A stretch of DNA of 64,000 bases from Paraliobacillus salinarum (GTDB lineage Bacteria; Bacillota; Bacilli; Bacillales; Amphibacillaceae): contig NZ_JACEFA010000006.1 of NCBI RefSeq assembly GCF_014083865.1, positions 62,001 to 126,000 of the forward strand, given 5' to 3'. Under the pieces are notes generated by a model, which was not told the DNA's origin, did not search any database, and saw nothing but the letters and a program-made list of their open reading frames with translations. Numbering within the stretch: position 1 is the stretch's first letter; each line of letters begins with the position of its first letter. Below, piece after piece: positions 52,873 to 61,751 of the stretch. The translations under genes were made by a program, and so were the position numbers.

Positions 52873-53595
52873 ATGTGTTCAATTATTCGTTTAGAGCAAT
52901 TAAACCAAGCTTATGGAAAGGAAATGGTGCTAAAGAATGTTCAGCTACAAATTAACAAAGGCGAAATTTATGGATTATTAGGACCTTCTGGATCTGGAAA
53001 AACAACTTTAGTAAAGACGCTTATTGGGGCGTTAACGCCAAGAAATGGTTTGGTTCAAGTAGATGGTGTACAGATGCCTAACTTAAAAAAATTAAATGAC
53101 ATTGGATATATGGCACAAGCTGATGCATTGTATGATGAATTAACTGCTAATGAGAATCTGACATTCTTTGCAAAGCTGTACCAGATGCAAGGATCCTATC
53201 GAAACAAAAGGATAACAGAAGTATTGGAACAGGTAGATTTACTTCAAGATAAAGATAAACGAGTGGAGAATTTTTCAGGTGGTATGAAAAGACGCTTATC
53301 ACTTGGAATTGCCTTATTACATGAACCAAAGATATTAATTCTAGATGAACCGACTGTTGGGATAGACCCTGTACTTCGAAATCGGATTTGGGATAGTTTT
53401 TATAAGTTAAAAAAATCAGGTGTTACTGTAGTGATTACCACTCACGTAATGGATGAGGCAGAAAAATGTGATCGTTTAGGACTTTTACGAAACGGAAGTA
53501 TTTTAGCTAGCGGTACGCCAAATTCTTTAAAAGAACAAGCCGGCGTTGAAACCATTGAGGAAGCTTTTTTACAGTTGGGAAGTGATCAATCATGA
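52873..53595 (+). CDS. ABC exporter ATP-binding protein
   Basis: A 240-aa ATPase with Walker A GPSGSGKTT, signature FSGGMKRRLSLGIALL, Walker B ILILDEPTVGIDP and H-loop VITTHVMDEAEK. It belongs to the DrrA/CcmA-like drug or lipid exporter group. GGAG at 52861-52864 lies 8 nt before the ATG. It overlaps the permease gene by 4 nt. First gene of a TetR-controlled operon. Confidence 0.92.
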   Translation: MCSIIRLEQLNQAYGKEMVLKNVQLQINKGEIYGLLGPSGSGKTTLVKTLIGALTPRNGLVQVDGVQMPNLKKLNDIGYMAQADALYDELTANENLTFFAKLYQMQGSYRNKRITEVLEQVDLLQDKDKRVENFSGGMKRRLSLGIALLHEPKILILDEPTVGIDPVLRNRIWDSFYKLKKSGVTVVITTHVMDEAEKCDRLGLLRNGSILASGTPNSLKEQAGVETIEEAFLQLGSDQS

Positions 53596-54602
53596 AAATA
53601 GCTGCGATAATTACACGAATTATTCAACAGTTTCTTAGAGACAAACGAACACTAGCTTTATTATTCTTAGCGCCATTACTTATTTTAGTATTAACTTGGG
53701 TAGTGCTTGATCAAGAAGCAGGCAATTACTCAGTTGCAACCATAGATGTTCCAGGCCAACTAGTAGAGCAAATAGAAAGTGATTCAATTGAAATCATTGA
53801 TACCGACACACCATATGAAGATTTAGCAGATGGAGAAGTTCAAGCAGTTTTAGTTATGGAGGGCCAACAATTAGAAATTACCATTGATAATAGTCAACCG
53901 AATATAGAGAAAGCACTATTCATGCATCTGCAACGTACGCTTTCAATAAGTGAAAATTCAGCGATCCAATTAGATGTTGAGCAATATTATAAAGCAGAAG
54001 TAGAAACAACATTTGACTATGTAGGTCCAGTATTGATTGGTTACTTTGCATTCTTTTTTGTTTTCTTGGTCGGCGGCATTTCATTTTTACGAGAAAAGTC
54101 ACAAGGAACAATGGAACGATTGTTTGCCACACCGATCAGAAGCTGGGAAATCATTAGTGGTTACTTGGCAGGCTTTGGAGTATTTGCGATTATTCAATCG
54201 ATTGTAGTAATTATTTTCAGTGTGTATGTATTAACTGTTCCGATGCAAGGCTCTATACTGCTTGTTATATTTATCACGTTGATGCTTGCATTGACTGCGC
54301 TAACCTTAGGGATGCTCCTATCCACTTTTGCCAAAAATGAATTTCAAATGATGCAATTTATTCCAATTGTTATTGTTCCGCAAGCATTCTTTTCTGGATT
54401 GTTCTCTTTGGATAGTGCTCCTGCATGGGTAGAAGGAATTGGGCGTGTTATGCCAATTAAATATGGTGCATCTGCACTAACTGATGTTATGATTAAAGGA
54501 AATGGATTAGGAGAGGTTAGCTTAGATTTACTCATTTTACTTGGTTTTTCTAGCTTATTTTTTATCCTCAATTTAGTTACACTGATAGCATATAGGAAAT
54601 AA
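53592..54602 (+). CDS. ABC-2 type exporter permease
   Basis: A 336-aa permease with one N-terminal helix, a ~140-residue extracytoplasmic domain and five C-terminal helices. The motif GGISFLREKSQGTMERLFATPIRSWEIISGY is the classical ABC-2/DrrB signature. Paired with the preceding ATPase it probably exports a drug, lipid or toxic metabolite; the substrate cannot be deduced. Confidence 0.92.
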   Translation: MKIAAIITRIIQQFLRDKRTLALLFLAPLLILVLTWVVLDQEAGNYSVATIDVPGQLVEQIESDSIEIIDTDTPYEDLADGEVQAVLVMEGQQLEITIDNSQPNIEKALFMHLQRTLSISENSAIQLDVEQYYKAEVETTFDYVGPVLIGYFAFFFVFLVGGISFLREKSQGTMERLFATPIRSWEIISGYLAGFGVFAIIQSIVVIIFSVYVLTVPMQGSILLVIFITLMLALTALTLGMLLSTFAKNEFQMMQFIPIVIVPQAFFSGLFSLDSAPAWVEGIGRVMPIKYGASALTDVMIKGNGLGEVSLDLLILLGFSSLFFILNLVTLIAYRK

Positions 54603-54616
54603 GGGAGAAAACAATA

Positions 54617-55282
54617 ATGGACAAAGCATATATTCAACAACTTTTAGAACTGGACGGAGAATCAGTTAAATTAACGGAAAAGAAAGCAGCTATTCTAGCA
54701 AAAGCAATAGAAAACTTTGCAGAAAAAGGATATGCAGCAACTTCTACAAGTGAAATTGCTAAGCAAGCAGGTGTTGCGGAAGGGACGATTTTCCGCCATT
54801 ATCCATCAAAAAAAGATTTGTTAATGGCAATTGTTAAACCAGGAATATTGAAGTTGATTGTACCGTATTTTGCTGACCAAATGATCCAAGAAGTATTAGA
54901 TCCAGAAAAAGTTGAATTAGAAGAGCTATTGCGAGCATTTATTTACAATCGAGTAAAATTTGTTAAGAAAAATACCTTGATGGTTCGAATAATCTTACAA
55001 GAAATCGCTTTTCATCAAGAGATCCAAGAAGCGTTTAAGCAAACCTTTCTAACAAAAATCTATCCTAAGGTAGTGGAAAAGCTTAAAGAGTTACAACAAG
55101 AAGGCAAACTAAACGAATATCCAATAGATACAACCCTTCGTTTTATTTTATCGACAGTCATGGGCTTTTTGTTACATCGTTATATCCTTTTATCTGAACC
55201 GATAAAAAATGAGGAACAAGAAATTGAACAGATGATACAATTAATCTTAGATGGGCTACATTATAATCATAGGAGTGAATAA
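54617..55282 (+). CDS. TetR-family transcriptional repressor
   Basis: A 221-aa regulator with a DNA-binding domain at about residues 22-70 (AAILAKAIENFAEKGYAATSTSEIAKQAGVAEGTIFRHYPSKKDLL, the TetR helix-turn-helix) and a helical ligand-binding C-terminus. GGGAGAAAAC precedes the ATG. Its position after the exporter genes and the GTGAGTGATCACTCAC operator before the operon suggest that it represses its own operon until an exported compound binds. Confidence 0.93.
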   Translation: MDKAYIQQLLELDGESVKLTEKKAAILAKAIENFAEKGYAATSTSEIAKQAGVAEGTIFRHYPSKKDLLMAIVKPGILKLIVPYFADQMIQEVLDPEKVELEELLRAFIYNRVKFVKKNTLMVRIILQEIAFHQEIQEAFKQTFLTKIYPKVVEKLKELQQEGKLNEYPIDTTLRFILSTVMGFLLHRYILLSEPIKNEEQEIEQMIQLILDGLHYNHRSE

Positions 55283-55283
55283 T

Positions 55284-55835
55284 ATGGTAAAACGTGCTTT
55301 GATTCATGTGGATTATACGAATGATTTTGTTGCAGAAGATGGTAAGTTAACTTGTGGAGAACCAGGTCAAGTCATTGAAGAGCAAGTAATAGCTATTACA
55401 AAACAGTTTGTAGCATCTGAAGATTTTATCGTTTTCGCTATCGATAAACATGAGGAAGCGGATCGTTATCATCCAGAAGCAGAATTGTTTCCGCCTCATA
55501 ACATAGCGGGTTCCAAAGGTAGAGAGCTTTACGGGGAATTGCAAGCCTTATATAAACAAGTAGAGAACAAAGCACATGTTTATTACATGGATAAAACAAG
55601 ATATAGCGCATTTGCCGGTACAGATCTAGAATTAAAGCTTAGAGAACGAGGAATTGAAGAATTGCATATCATTGGCGTATGTACGGATATATGTGTGTTG
55701 CATACGGCGGTAGATGCTTATAATAAAGGCTTTAAAATAGTGATTCATAAAGACGCAGTTGCAAGCTTTAATCAAGCTGGGCACGATTGGGCGCTTGGAC
55801 ATTTTGCGAATACACTAGGGGCAAAAGTGGTCTGA
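55284..55835 (+). CDS. pncA: Nicotinamidase / isochorismatase family hydrolase
   Basis: Deaminates nicotinamide to nicotinate for NAD salvage. The 183 aa show Asp10 (HVDYTNDF), the DKTRYSAFAGTDLELKLRERG segment with the catalytic Lys, and the nucleophile cysteine region GVCTDICVLHTA, as in YueJ/PncA of Bacillus. AGGAGTG precedes the ATG at 55284, 1 nt after the tetR stop, so it may be read with the exporter operon. Other isochorismatase-like amidase activity cannot be excluded. Confidence 0.87.
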   Translation: MVKRALIHVDYTNDFVAEDGKLTCGEPGQVIEEQVIAITKQFVASEDFIVFAIDKHEEADRYHPEAELFPPHNIAGSKGRELYGELQALYKQVENKAHVYYMDKTRYSAFAGTDLELKLRERGIEELHIIGVCTDICVLHTAVDAYNKGFKIVIHKDAVASFNQAGHDWALGHFANTLGAKVV

Positions 55836-55867
55836 CACAAACCTACAAATATTCCTTTAAATCTATG

Positions 55868-55897
55868 TTGGCTAATAGGCTAGTCTCCTGCTATAAT
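55868..55897 (+). promoter_or_regulatory. murB promoter
   Basis: TTGGCT (55868-55873), 18 nt, TATAAT (55892-55897): a good sigma-A type promoter about 75 nt before the murB start. Confidence 0.65.
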
Positions 55898-55971
55898 TTA
55901 GATTGTGTAGTTTACCGTGCGATAACGGATAGGATAAATTGCACTTTATGACAGTTTAAAGGATGATAATT

Positions 55972-56886
55972 ATGGAGCAAGAGTCTACAGTTTTTCAAGA
56001 ATTAAGCCAACTAACGGCTAAAGAAAATATTCTAATAGATGAACCATTAAGAAAATATTTATATACAAAACTAGGTGGGAAAGCAGATTTCTTTGTTACA
56101 CCAGCTAGTATAGAAGAAGTGCAAGCGATTATTCGTTATGCAAGTCAAACAAAAGTTCCGTTTACCTTATTGGGAAATGGATCGAATTTAATTGTGCGTG
56201 ATGGTGGAATTCGTGGTATTGTAATGAGTCCAAAAAGATTTACTAATATCCGACGTGATGGAGATTTACTTATCGCGGAGAGTGGTGCACGGATTATTGA
56301 TGTATCTTATCGTGCATTAGATGAAAAATTAACAGGACTCGAGTTTGCGTGTGGTATTCCTGGAACTGTCGGCGGCGCGCTGTATATGAATGCAGGTGCT
56401 TATGGCGGGGAAGTGAAAGATTGCTTAGAGAAAGCAGTTGTTGTTGATCAGAACGGAGAGTTATTAACACTTGAAGCATCCGAATTAGATTTAAGCTATC
56501 GATCAAGTAATATTCCTGAAAAAGGATATATTGTACTAGAAGCTCATTTTCGATTGAAGCCTGGAGAAGAGAAGGAAATTAAAACTGTAATGGATGATTT
56601 AACATATAAAAGAGAGTCAAAGCAGCCATTGGAATATCCTTCATGTGGGAGTGTATTCAAGCGACCACCAGGTTACTTTGCAGGAAAACTAATTCAAGAT
56701 AGTCACCTACAAGGAAAAGGTGTTGGTGGTGCAGAGGTTTCGACTAAACATGCTGGTTTTATTGTGAATAAGAACAATGCTACAGCATCAGAATATATTG
56801 CTGTAATTGAGATGGTCCAGCGAACAGTTAAGGAAAAGTTCGGTGTAGATTTAGAAAGAGAAGTTCGTATTATAGGTGAAGATTAG
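55972..56886 (+). CDS. murB: UDP-N-acetylenolpyruvoylglucosamine reductase
   Basis: FAD-dependent enzyme that makes UDP-MurNAc, the second committed step of peptidoglycan synthesis. The 304 aa match the Bacillus type II form: [35 protein letters not shown] (FAD site), [20 protein letters not shown] and the catalytic-serine loop [28 protein letters not shown] precedes the ATG at 55972; an ATG at 55963 overlaps it. Monocistronic, away from the main division/cell-wall cluster. Confidence 0.96.
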   Translation: MEQESTVFQELSQLTAKENILIDEPLRKYLYTKLGGKADFFVTPASIEEVQAIIRYASQTKVPFTLLGNGSNLIVRDGGIRGIVMSPKRFTNIRRDGDLLIAESGARIIDVSYRALDEKLTGLEFACGIPGTVGGALYMNAGAYGGEVKDCLEKAVVVDQNGELLTLEASELDLSYRSSNIPEKGYIVLEAHFRLKPGEEKEIKTVMDDLTYKRESKQPLEYPSCGSVFKRPPGYFAGKLIQDSHLQGKGVGGAEVSTKHAGFIVNKNNATASEYIAVIEMVQRTVKEKFGVDLEREVRIIGED

Positions 56887-56899
56887 AATACTCCTTGTA

Positions 56900-56936
56900 C
56901 AGCATACCTACAATTGTTAGGTATGCTGAATTTGTT
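56900..56936 (+). terminator. Terminator after murB
   Basis: An 11-bp perfect stem CAGCATACCTA/TAGGTATGCTG (56900-56910 with 56918-56928) followed by AATTTGTTTT. Confidence 0.75.
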
Positions 56937-57104
56937 TTAACTTAAAAACAATGTATTGTCTATAGGGAGAAACAGCCGTGAACGGACCTGCTAATACGAA
57001 TGTTATAAATACTCGTATACAAAAAATTAAAATTAGAATAGACAAGCTATGTTTGTACATAGATTTAGGTATAAGTGAATGAAAGATAAGGAAGGAACCA
57101 AAAA

Positions 57105-57662
57105 ATGATTAGTCTCGATCCTATTTTCGTCTATGTAATGTTGACCTTATTATGGATTTGGTATAGAGGGAATCGCTATTTATCCCAAAAAGGAAAATTC
57201 CGTTTTTTTAGAGAGATTATTATCAATCTGTTTTTTGTTTATATACTATCTGTTACTTATTTGACGATGGAACCATTTTATTTTACCAATGAGTTTGCAA
57301 AAAAAGGTGCAATTAGCTTTGATACAAACCTATTTTATAATTTGACTCATATGGCTGATGGGTATTTAATGTATCAATTACTATATTCTTTAGGTAATAT
57401 CTTGTTATTCCTGCCACTAGGTATTTTTGTACCGTACTTATTTCGTCATGTCCGTCATGTACTGTTGATTGTATTAATTGGATTCTTTTCGTCATTAACG
57501 ATTGAATTAACACAGACATTCTTCACACCAACTCGTTTAGGTACAGTAGACGATCTGTTTTTTAATACATTAGGAGCGATGATGGGTTTTATTGGATTTA
57601 CGATGGTAAGGTTTAGTTATTACAAAGCCATTCAATTTGCAAGGAAAAATAGAAATGCATAA
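57105..57662 (+). CDS. VanZ-like family membrane protein
   Basis: A 185-aa protein with four to five helices. The segments NILLFLPLGIFVPYLF and GFFSSLTIELTQTFFTPTRLGTVDDLFFNTLGAMMGFIGF are the VanZ-domain signature. VanZ itself gives low-level teicoplanin resistance, but chromosomal relatives in Bacilli are of unknown function. AAGGAAGG precedes the ATG. It is followed by the riboflavin operon leader. Confidence 0.88.
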   Translation: MISLDPIFVYVMLTLLWIWYRGNRYLSQKGKFRFFREIIINLFFVYILSVTYLTMEPFYFTNEFAKKGAISFDTNLFYNLTHMADGYLMYQLLYSLGNILLFLPLGIFVPYLFRHVRHVLLIVLIGFFSSLTIELTQTFFTPTRLGTVDDLFFNTLGAMMGFIGFTMVRFSYYKAIQFARKNRNA

Positions 57663-57679
57663 AAGTAAAAAGAAAAAAC

Positions 57680-57708
57680 TTGAGTATCTTTTTTAAGCAT
57701 GTTAAACT
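57680..57708 (+). promoter_or_regulatory. rib operon promoter
   Basis: TTGAGT (57680-57685), 17 nt, TAAACT (57703-57708), about 20 nt before the FMN riboswitch. Confidence 0.6.
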
Positions 57709-57727
57709 ATGAACAATCGAATAGGTA

Positions 57728-57872
57728 ATTCCTTTGGGGCAGGGTGTAAATCCCGACCGACGGTGATAGATAGCGTAACTATCTTAAGTCCGTGACCCGG
57801 AGCACATAAGTGTGAAGGTGGATTTGGTGCGAATCCAAAGCCGACAGTGAAAGTCTGGATGGGAAAAGGAAT
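57728..57872 (+). ncRNA. FMN riboswitch (RFN element)
   Basis: The closing stem ATTCCTT/AAGGAAT (57728-57734 with 57866-57872) encloses the conserved GGGGCAGGGTG, AATCCCGACCGACGGT, AGTCCGTGACCC and TGGATTTGGTGCGAATCC-type blocks and the final GCCGACAGTGAAAGTCTGGATGGG-type block. FMN binding should terminate transcription ahead of ribD. Confidence 0.97.
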
Positions 57873-57921
57873 GACGAACAAACATAGCCATTAGGATATG
57901 TTTATTTACTAACGCTAACAA

Positions 57922-57952
57922 AGCCCCAGAATCAAATGATCTGGGGCTTTTC
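57922..57952 (+). terminator. Riboswitch-controlled terminator before ribD
   Basis: Stem AGCCCCAGA/TCTGGGGCT (57922-57930 with 57940-57948) followed by TTTTC, 50 nt after the aptamer. Confidence 0.88.
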
Positions 57953-57982
57953 TATGCTTCCACAATAAAGGAGTGGATGCAG

Positions 57983-59074
57983 ATGAATAAGGAAAATTAC
58001 ATGGACATTGCATTATCACTAGCACAGAGTACAATTGGACAGACGAGTCCTAATCCATCCGTTGGTGCAGTTGTTGTTAAAGATGGTCGAATTGTAGGCA
58101 TGGGGAGTCATTTACGAGCTGGTCATTCTCATGCAGAAGTGATTGCATTGAATCAAGCGGGAGATAACGGGAAAGATGCAGAGGTATATGTAACCTTAGA
58201 GCCTTGTGCACATTATGGTAAAACACCCCCGTGTGCTGATTTGTTAATTGAACGCCATGTAAAAAAAGTATATATTGCTTGTGTTGATCCTAATCCTCAA
58301 GTAGCTGGAAAAGGGATTGCAAAATTACAGCAGGCAGGAATTGAAGTAGAAGTTGGAACAAGGGAAGCAAGAGCGTTAGAAATAAATAAGCATTTTTTTC
58401 ATTATATGGCACACAAAAGACCATATGTAACGTTAAAAGTCGCTATGACGTTAGATGGTAAGACTGCAACGAAAACAGGTGATAGTAAGTGGATCACCTC
58501 TAAAGAGGCTAGGCAAGATGTCCACAGAGAGCGCGCTATTCATGATGCCATTATGGTTGGTGTCAATACCGTTCAATTGGACAACCCACAGTTAACCACC
58601 AGACTGCCCCAAGGTGGAATAAATCCCATTCGAATTATTTTAGATACCCATTTATCGATTAATCAAACAAGTAACCTTTTGCATAATCATCAAGCACCCA
58701 CATGGATTGTTTGTGGGAGTAAGGCAGATACCAGTGCATTTCAAACTAAATTTCCACACGTAAAACTATTACAGCAAGCAACACCAAACATTCTTTTACC
58801 AGAGTTGTTAGATCAACTTGGAGAAATGAAAATTCAATCTTTATATGTAGAAGGAGGAAGAACATTACACGGTTCATTTGTATCTGAAAAATTATTCCAG
58901 TCGTGTCATTGGTATATTGCGCCAAAACTATTAGGTGGAGCGGATGCACAGACAACAGTTGGTGGAAGCTCACCAGAAAAGATGATTGACGCATCACAAT
59001 TGGTCATCACCTCGGTAGAACAGATTGGAACAGATATAAAAGTAATTGCCTATCCAACACAGGAGGTGAAGTAA
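57983..59074 (+). CDS. ribD: Bifunctional riboflavin deaminase/reductase
   Basis: Converts 2,5-diamino-6-ribosylamino-pyrimidinone phosphate to the ribitylamino-uracil phosphate in two steps. The 363 aa have a deaminase domain with the zinc motif HAEV and PCAHYGKTPPC, and a C-terminal reductase domain (VTLKVAMTLDGKTATKTGDSKWITS, YVEGGRTLHGSFV). AAAGGAGTGG favours ATG 57983 over the ATG at 57977. First gene of ribD-ribE-ribBA-ribH. Confidence 0.96.
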   Translation: MNKENYMDIALSLAQSTIGQTSPNPSVGAVVVKDGRIVGMGSHLRAGHSHAEVIALNQAGDNGKDAEVYVTLEPCAHYGKTPPCADLLIERHVKKVYIACVDPNPQVAGKGIAKLQQAGIEVEVGTREARALEINKHFFHYMAHKRPYVTLKVAMTLDGKTATKTGDSKWITSKEARQDVHRERAIHDAIMVGVNTVQLDNPQLTTRLPQGGINPIRIILDTHLSINQTSNLLHNHQAPTWIVCGSKADTSAFQTKFPHVKLLQQATPNILLPELLDQLGEMKIQSLYVEGGRTLHGSFVSEKLFQSCHWYIAPKLLGGADAQTTVGGSSPEKMIDASQLVITSVEQIGTDIKVIAYPTQEVK

Positions 59075-59727
59075 TGTTTACCGGAATTGTTGAAGAAAAA
59101 GGAACCATTTTATCTGTAAAACAACAAGCAAATAGCTTAAAACTAGTCATTCAAGCGAAAACCGTTCTTTCAGATGTGAAAGTTGGAGATAGTATTGCTG
59201 TAAATGGTGTATGCTTAACTGTTACTTCATTTCTAGCCGATCAATTTACCGTTGATGTGATGCCAGAAACGTTTCGATTTTCATCTTTATCACAGATCCA
59301 TGTAGGTACGGAGGTAAACTTAGAACGGGCAATGCAAGCGAATGGTCGATTTGGAGGACATTTTGTATCTGGTCATGTTGATAAGGTAGGAGAAATTTCG
59401 AATATATGGACAGAGGCCAATGCGCGATATTTTTCTATTAAAGTGGATAAAAAAGATAGCAAGTATTTGATGTCAAAAGGCTCTGTTACGGTAGATGGTA
59501 CCTCTTTAACTATTTTTGACGTGGACACAGATCATTTTGTTATTTCCCTAATCCCTGAAACACAAGAGAAAACGATTCTAGGTGAAAAACGACAAGGTGA
59601 TCTAGTTAATTTAGAGTTCGACATGTTAGCGAAATACATGGAAAATTTGATAAGAAATAATGTTGAAAACAAACAGACTAGTCCAATCACTAAACATATT
59701 TTAAGAGATCATGGGTTCATTGATTAG
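59074..59727 (+). CDS. ribE: Riboflavin synthase, alpha subunit
   Basis: Dismutates two lumazines to riboflavin. The 217 aa begin MFTGIVEEKGTI and contain two lumazine-binding repeats, each with a VGDSIAVNGVCLTV or KGSVTVDGTSLTI type motif, plus GHFVSGHVDKVG. The ATG overlaps the ribD stop by 1 nt (TAATG), with AGGAGGTG just upstream. Confidence 0.97.
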   Translation: MFTGIVEEKGTILSVKQQANSLKLVIQAKTVLSDVKVGDSIAVNGVCLTVTSFLADQFTVDVMPETFRFSSLSQIHVGTEVNLERAMQANGRFGGHFVSGHVDKVGEISNIWTEANARYFSIKVDKKDSKYLMSKGSVTVDGTSLTIFDVDTDHFVISLIPETQEKTILGEKRQGDLVNLEFDMLAKYMENLIRNNVENKQTSPITKHILRDHGFID

Positions 59728-59739
59728 GAGGAAACAGTT

Positions 59740-60933
59740 ATGTTAAACACGATTCCAGAGGCATTAACTGCATTAAAACAAGGAAAAGTAATTATTGTTG
59801 TTGATGATGAAGATAGAGAGAATGAAGGTGACTTTGTTGCACTAGCAGAACACGCAACTCCTGAAGTGATTAATTACATGGCAAAAGAAGGTCGGGGGTT
59901 AATTTGTACACCGATGGCAACAGATTTAGCTAGTAACTTAGGGTTGGAGGACATGGTCGCCCGAAATACTGATCCACATGGGACAGCCTTTACGGTTAGT
60001 GTAGACCATAAAGATGCACATACTGGGATAAGTGCCTATGAACGATCATTAACCATTCAAAAATTAATTGATCCACAATCCTTAGCGACAGATTTTAAAC
60101 GACCAGGGCATGTATTTCCATTGATTGCAAAAGATGCAGGTGTATTAGAACGGCCAGGTCATACAGAGGCTGCAGTTGATCTGGCGCATTTAGCCGACTC
60201 TTATCCAGCAGGAGTCATTTGCGAAATTATGCAGGAAGATGGGACAATGGCGCGTTTACCTGAGCTTAAAGCAATTGCAGAAAGAGAGAATATGCCAATG
60301 ATCTCTATTCAAGATCTGATTGCCTATCGAAAAAAGTTTGATACTTTAATAAAAAAAGAGGTTGAAATAAAATTACCAACTAGTTACGGCGAGTTTAAAT
60401 TAATTGCTTACACTGAGAAGTGGACGAAAAAAGAGCATTTAGCTTTAGTAAAAGGTGATATAACGGTTAATGATACACCATTGGTTCGAATTCATTCTGA
60501 ATGCTTAACTGGTGATGTATTTGGATCACATCGTTGTGATTGCGGCCCTCAGCTGGAAAAATCATTACATGAAATTGAATCAGCAGGAAAAGGTGTATTA
60601 ATTTATATGCGACAAGAAGGAAGAGGCATTGGATTGCTAAATAAGCTTAAAGCATATAAGTTGCAGGAAGTGGGATACGATACGGTTGAAGCAAATCACC
60701 AATTAGGATTTCCTGATGATTTACGTGATTACGCAATTAGTGCGCAAATGTTAAGAGATATTGGAGTTGAAAAATTAATATTGCTAACAAATAATCCAAG
60801 AAAAATTGCTAGTATGACCGAATATGGAATCAATGTTGTAAAACGTCAAGAAATTCAGATTCCGTCAAACAAAGATAATGAAAATTATTTAAATACAAAA
60901 AAATCTAAATTAGGGCATTTATTAAAAGGATAA
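59740..60933 (+). CDS. ribBA: Bifunctional DHBP synthase / GTP cyclohydrolase II
   Basis: Supplies both precursors of the pathway. The 397 aa have the RibB domain ([22 protein letters not shown], ending around residue 200) and the RibA domain with the zinc cysteines in [21 protein letters not shown] and the catalytic [19 protein letters not shown] precedes the ATG. Confidence 0.97.
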   Translation: MLNTIPEALTALKQGKVIIVVDDEDRENEGDFVALAEHATPEVINYMAKEGRGLICTPMATDLASNLGLEDMVARNTDPHGTAFTVSVDHKDAHTGISAYERSLTIQKLIDPQSLATDFKRPGHVFPLIAKDAGVLERPGHTEAAVDLAHLADSYPAGVICEIMQEDGTMARLPELKAIAERENMPMISIQDLIAYRKKFDTLIKKEVEIKLPTSYGEFKLIAYTEKWTKKEHLALVKGDITVNDTPLVRIHSECLTGDVFGSHRCDCGPQLEKSLHEIESAGKGVLIYMRQEGRGIGLLNKLKAYKLQEVGYDTVEANHQLGFPDDLRDYAISAQMLRDIGVEKLILLTNNPRKIASMTEYGINVVKRQEIQIPSNKDNENYLNTKKSKLGHLLKG

Positions 60934-60942
60934 GGAGAGATG

Positions 60943-61416
60943 ATGAATATGGCAAAAACAGTTGAAGGTAATTTAGTAGGAACAGATTTGAAGGTTGGTA
61001 TTGTTGTTGCAAGATTTAATGAATTTATTACGAGCAAATTATTAGGTGGAGCAGAAGATACACTGCGTCGTCATGGTATAAATGAAGAGAATATAACAAT
61101 TGCATGGGTTCCGGGTGCTTTTGAAATACCATTAGTCGCAAAACGAATGGCTACATCTGGGAAGTATGATGCCATTATTACTTTAGGCACAGTTATTAGA
61201 GGATCTACTCCTCACTTTGATTATGTTTGCGCAGAGGTTTCAAAAGGTGTGTCGAAAGTTGCTATGGATGCCGATATCCCGGTAATATTTGGTGTGCTTA
61301 CAACAGAAACAATTGAACAAGCGATTGAACGAGCTGGTACCAAAGCAGGTAATAAAGGGGCAGAAGCTGCTGTATCAGCAATTGAGATGGCCAATTTACT
61401 AAAAGAGCTAAACTAA
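60943..61416 (+). CDS. ribH: 6,7-dimethyl-8-ribityllumazine synthase
   Basis: Penultimate enzyme of riboflavin synthesis; forms 60-mer capsids in Bacillus around riboflavin synthase. About 157 aa with [47 protein letters not shown] and [26 protein letters not shown]. Three ATG codons (60940, 60943, 60949) follow AAGGAG at 60932-60937; 60943 has the best spacing, but 60949 is possible. Confidence 0.96.
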   Translation: MNMAKTVEGNLVGTDLKVGIVVARFNEFITSKLLGGAEDTLRRHGINEENITIAWVPGAFEIPLVAKRMATSGKYDAIITLGTVIRGSTPHFDYVCAEVSKGVSKVAMDADIPVIFGVLTTETIEQAIERAGTKAGNKGAEAAVSAIEMANLLKELN

Positions 61417-61425
61417 TAGTTGTCA

Positions 61426-61509
61426 AAAAACGAACTCATTTATGAATTGATTTCCAATTATTGGATGTGTCTAGCGATTGGGGTACAGTTCATTACAGAG
61501 TTCGTTTTT
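61426..61509. terminator. Long-loop bidirectional terminator, rib operon / ger operon
   Basis: A perfect 12-bp stem AAAAACGAACTC/GAGTTCGTTTTT (61426-61437 with 61498-61509) enclosing 60 nt that contain a small inner hairpin (TCCAA/TTGGA). It ends both convergent operons; the unusually large loop suggests an inserted or more complex structure. Confidence 0.7.
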
Positions 61510-61516
61510 CAACTAA

Positions 61517-61747
61517 CTATAAATTACTTAACAAATTACCAAAAGGCTTGAAAATAGTATCAATTAATTCTGTGGGACCTGGTATATCAGGGAAATAAAG
61601 TAGAACAATGGAGAGGGTTACGCTTGTTAACAAAAGAACAGCAAAAGCCTTTTTCTCTTTTTTTTGATTTTTTTTCAATTTTGGCCATTCGTAAAGAATG
61701 ATCAAAATTGTAATGACAAGTATACCTAAAATAGATAACCATTTCAT
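61517..61747 (-). CDS. Small two-helix protein, germinant-receptor D-subunit-like
   Basis: A 76-aa protein with two hydrophobic helices (residues 4-20 and about 34-52) joined by a very basic loop (KLKKNQKKEKK) and a short C-terminal tail. AAGGAG precedes the ATG, 4 nt after the gerC-type gene. Small two-helix D subunits are known to accompany some gerA-family operons and modulate germination; the call rests on size, topology and position, not on sequence recognition. Confidence 0.65.
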   Translation of the reverse strand: MKWLSILGILVITILIILYEWPKLKKNQKKEKKAFAVLLLTSVTLSIVLLYFPDIPGPTELIDTIFKPFGNLLSNL

Positions 61748-61751
61748 TTTT

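Noticed and set aside
55251-55283. Earlier start for the nicotinamidase gene inside tetR
   Set aside because: No RBS, and the added residues do not match the family; AGGAGTG precedes the ATG at 55284.
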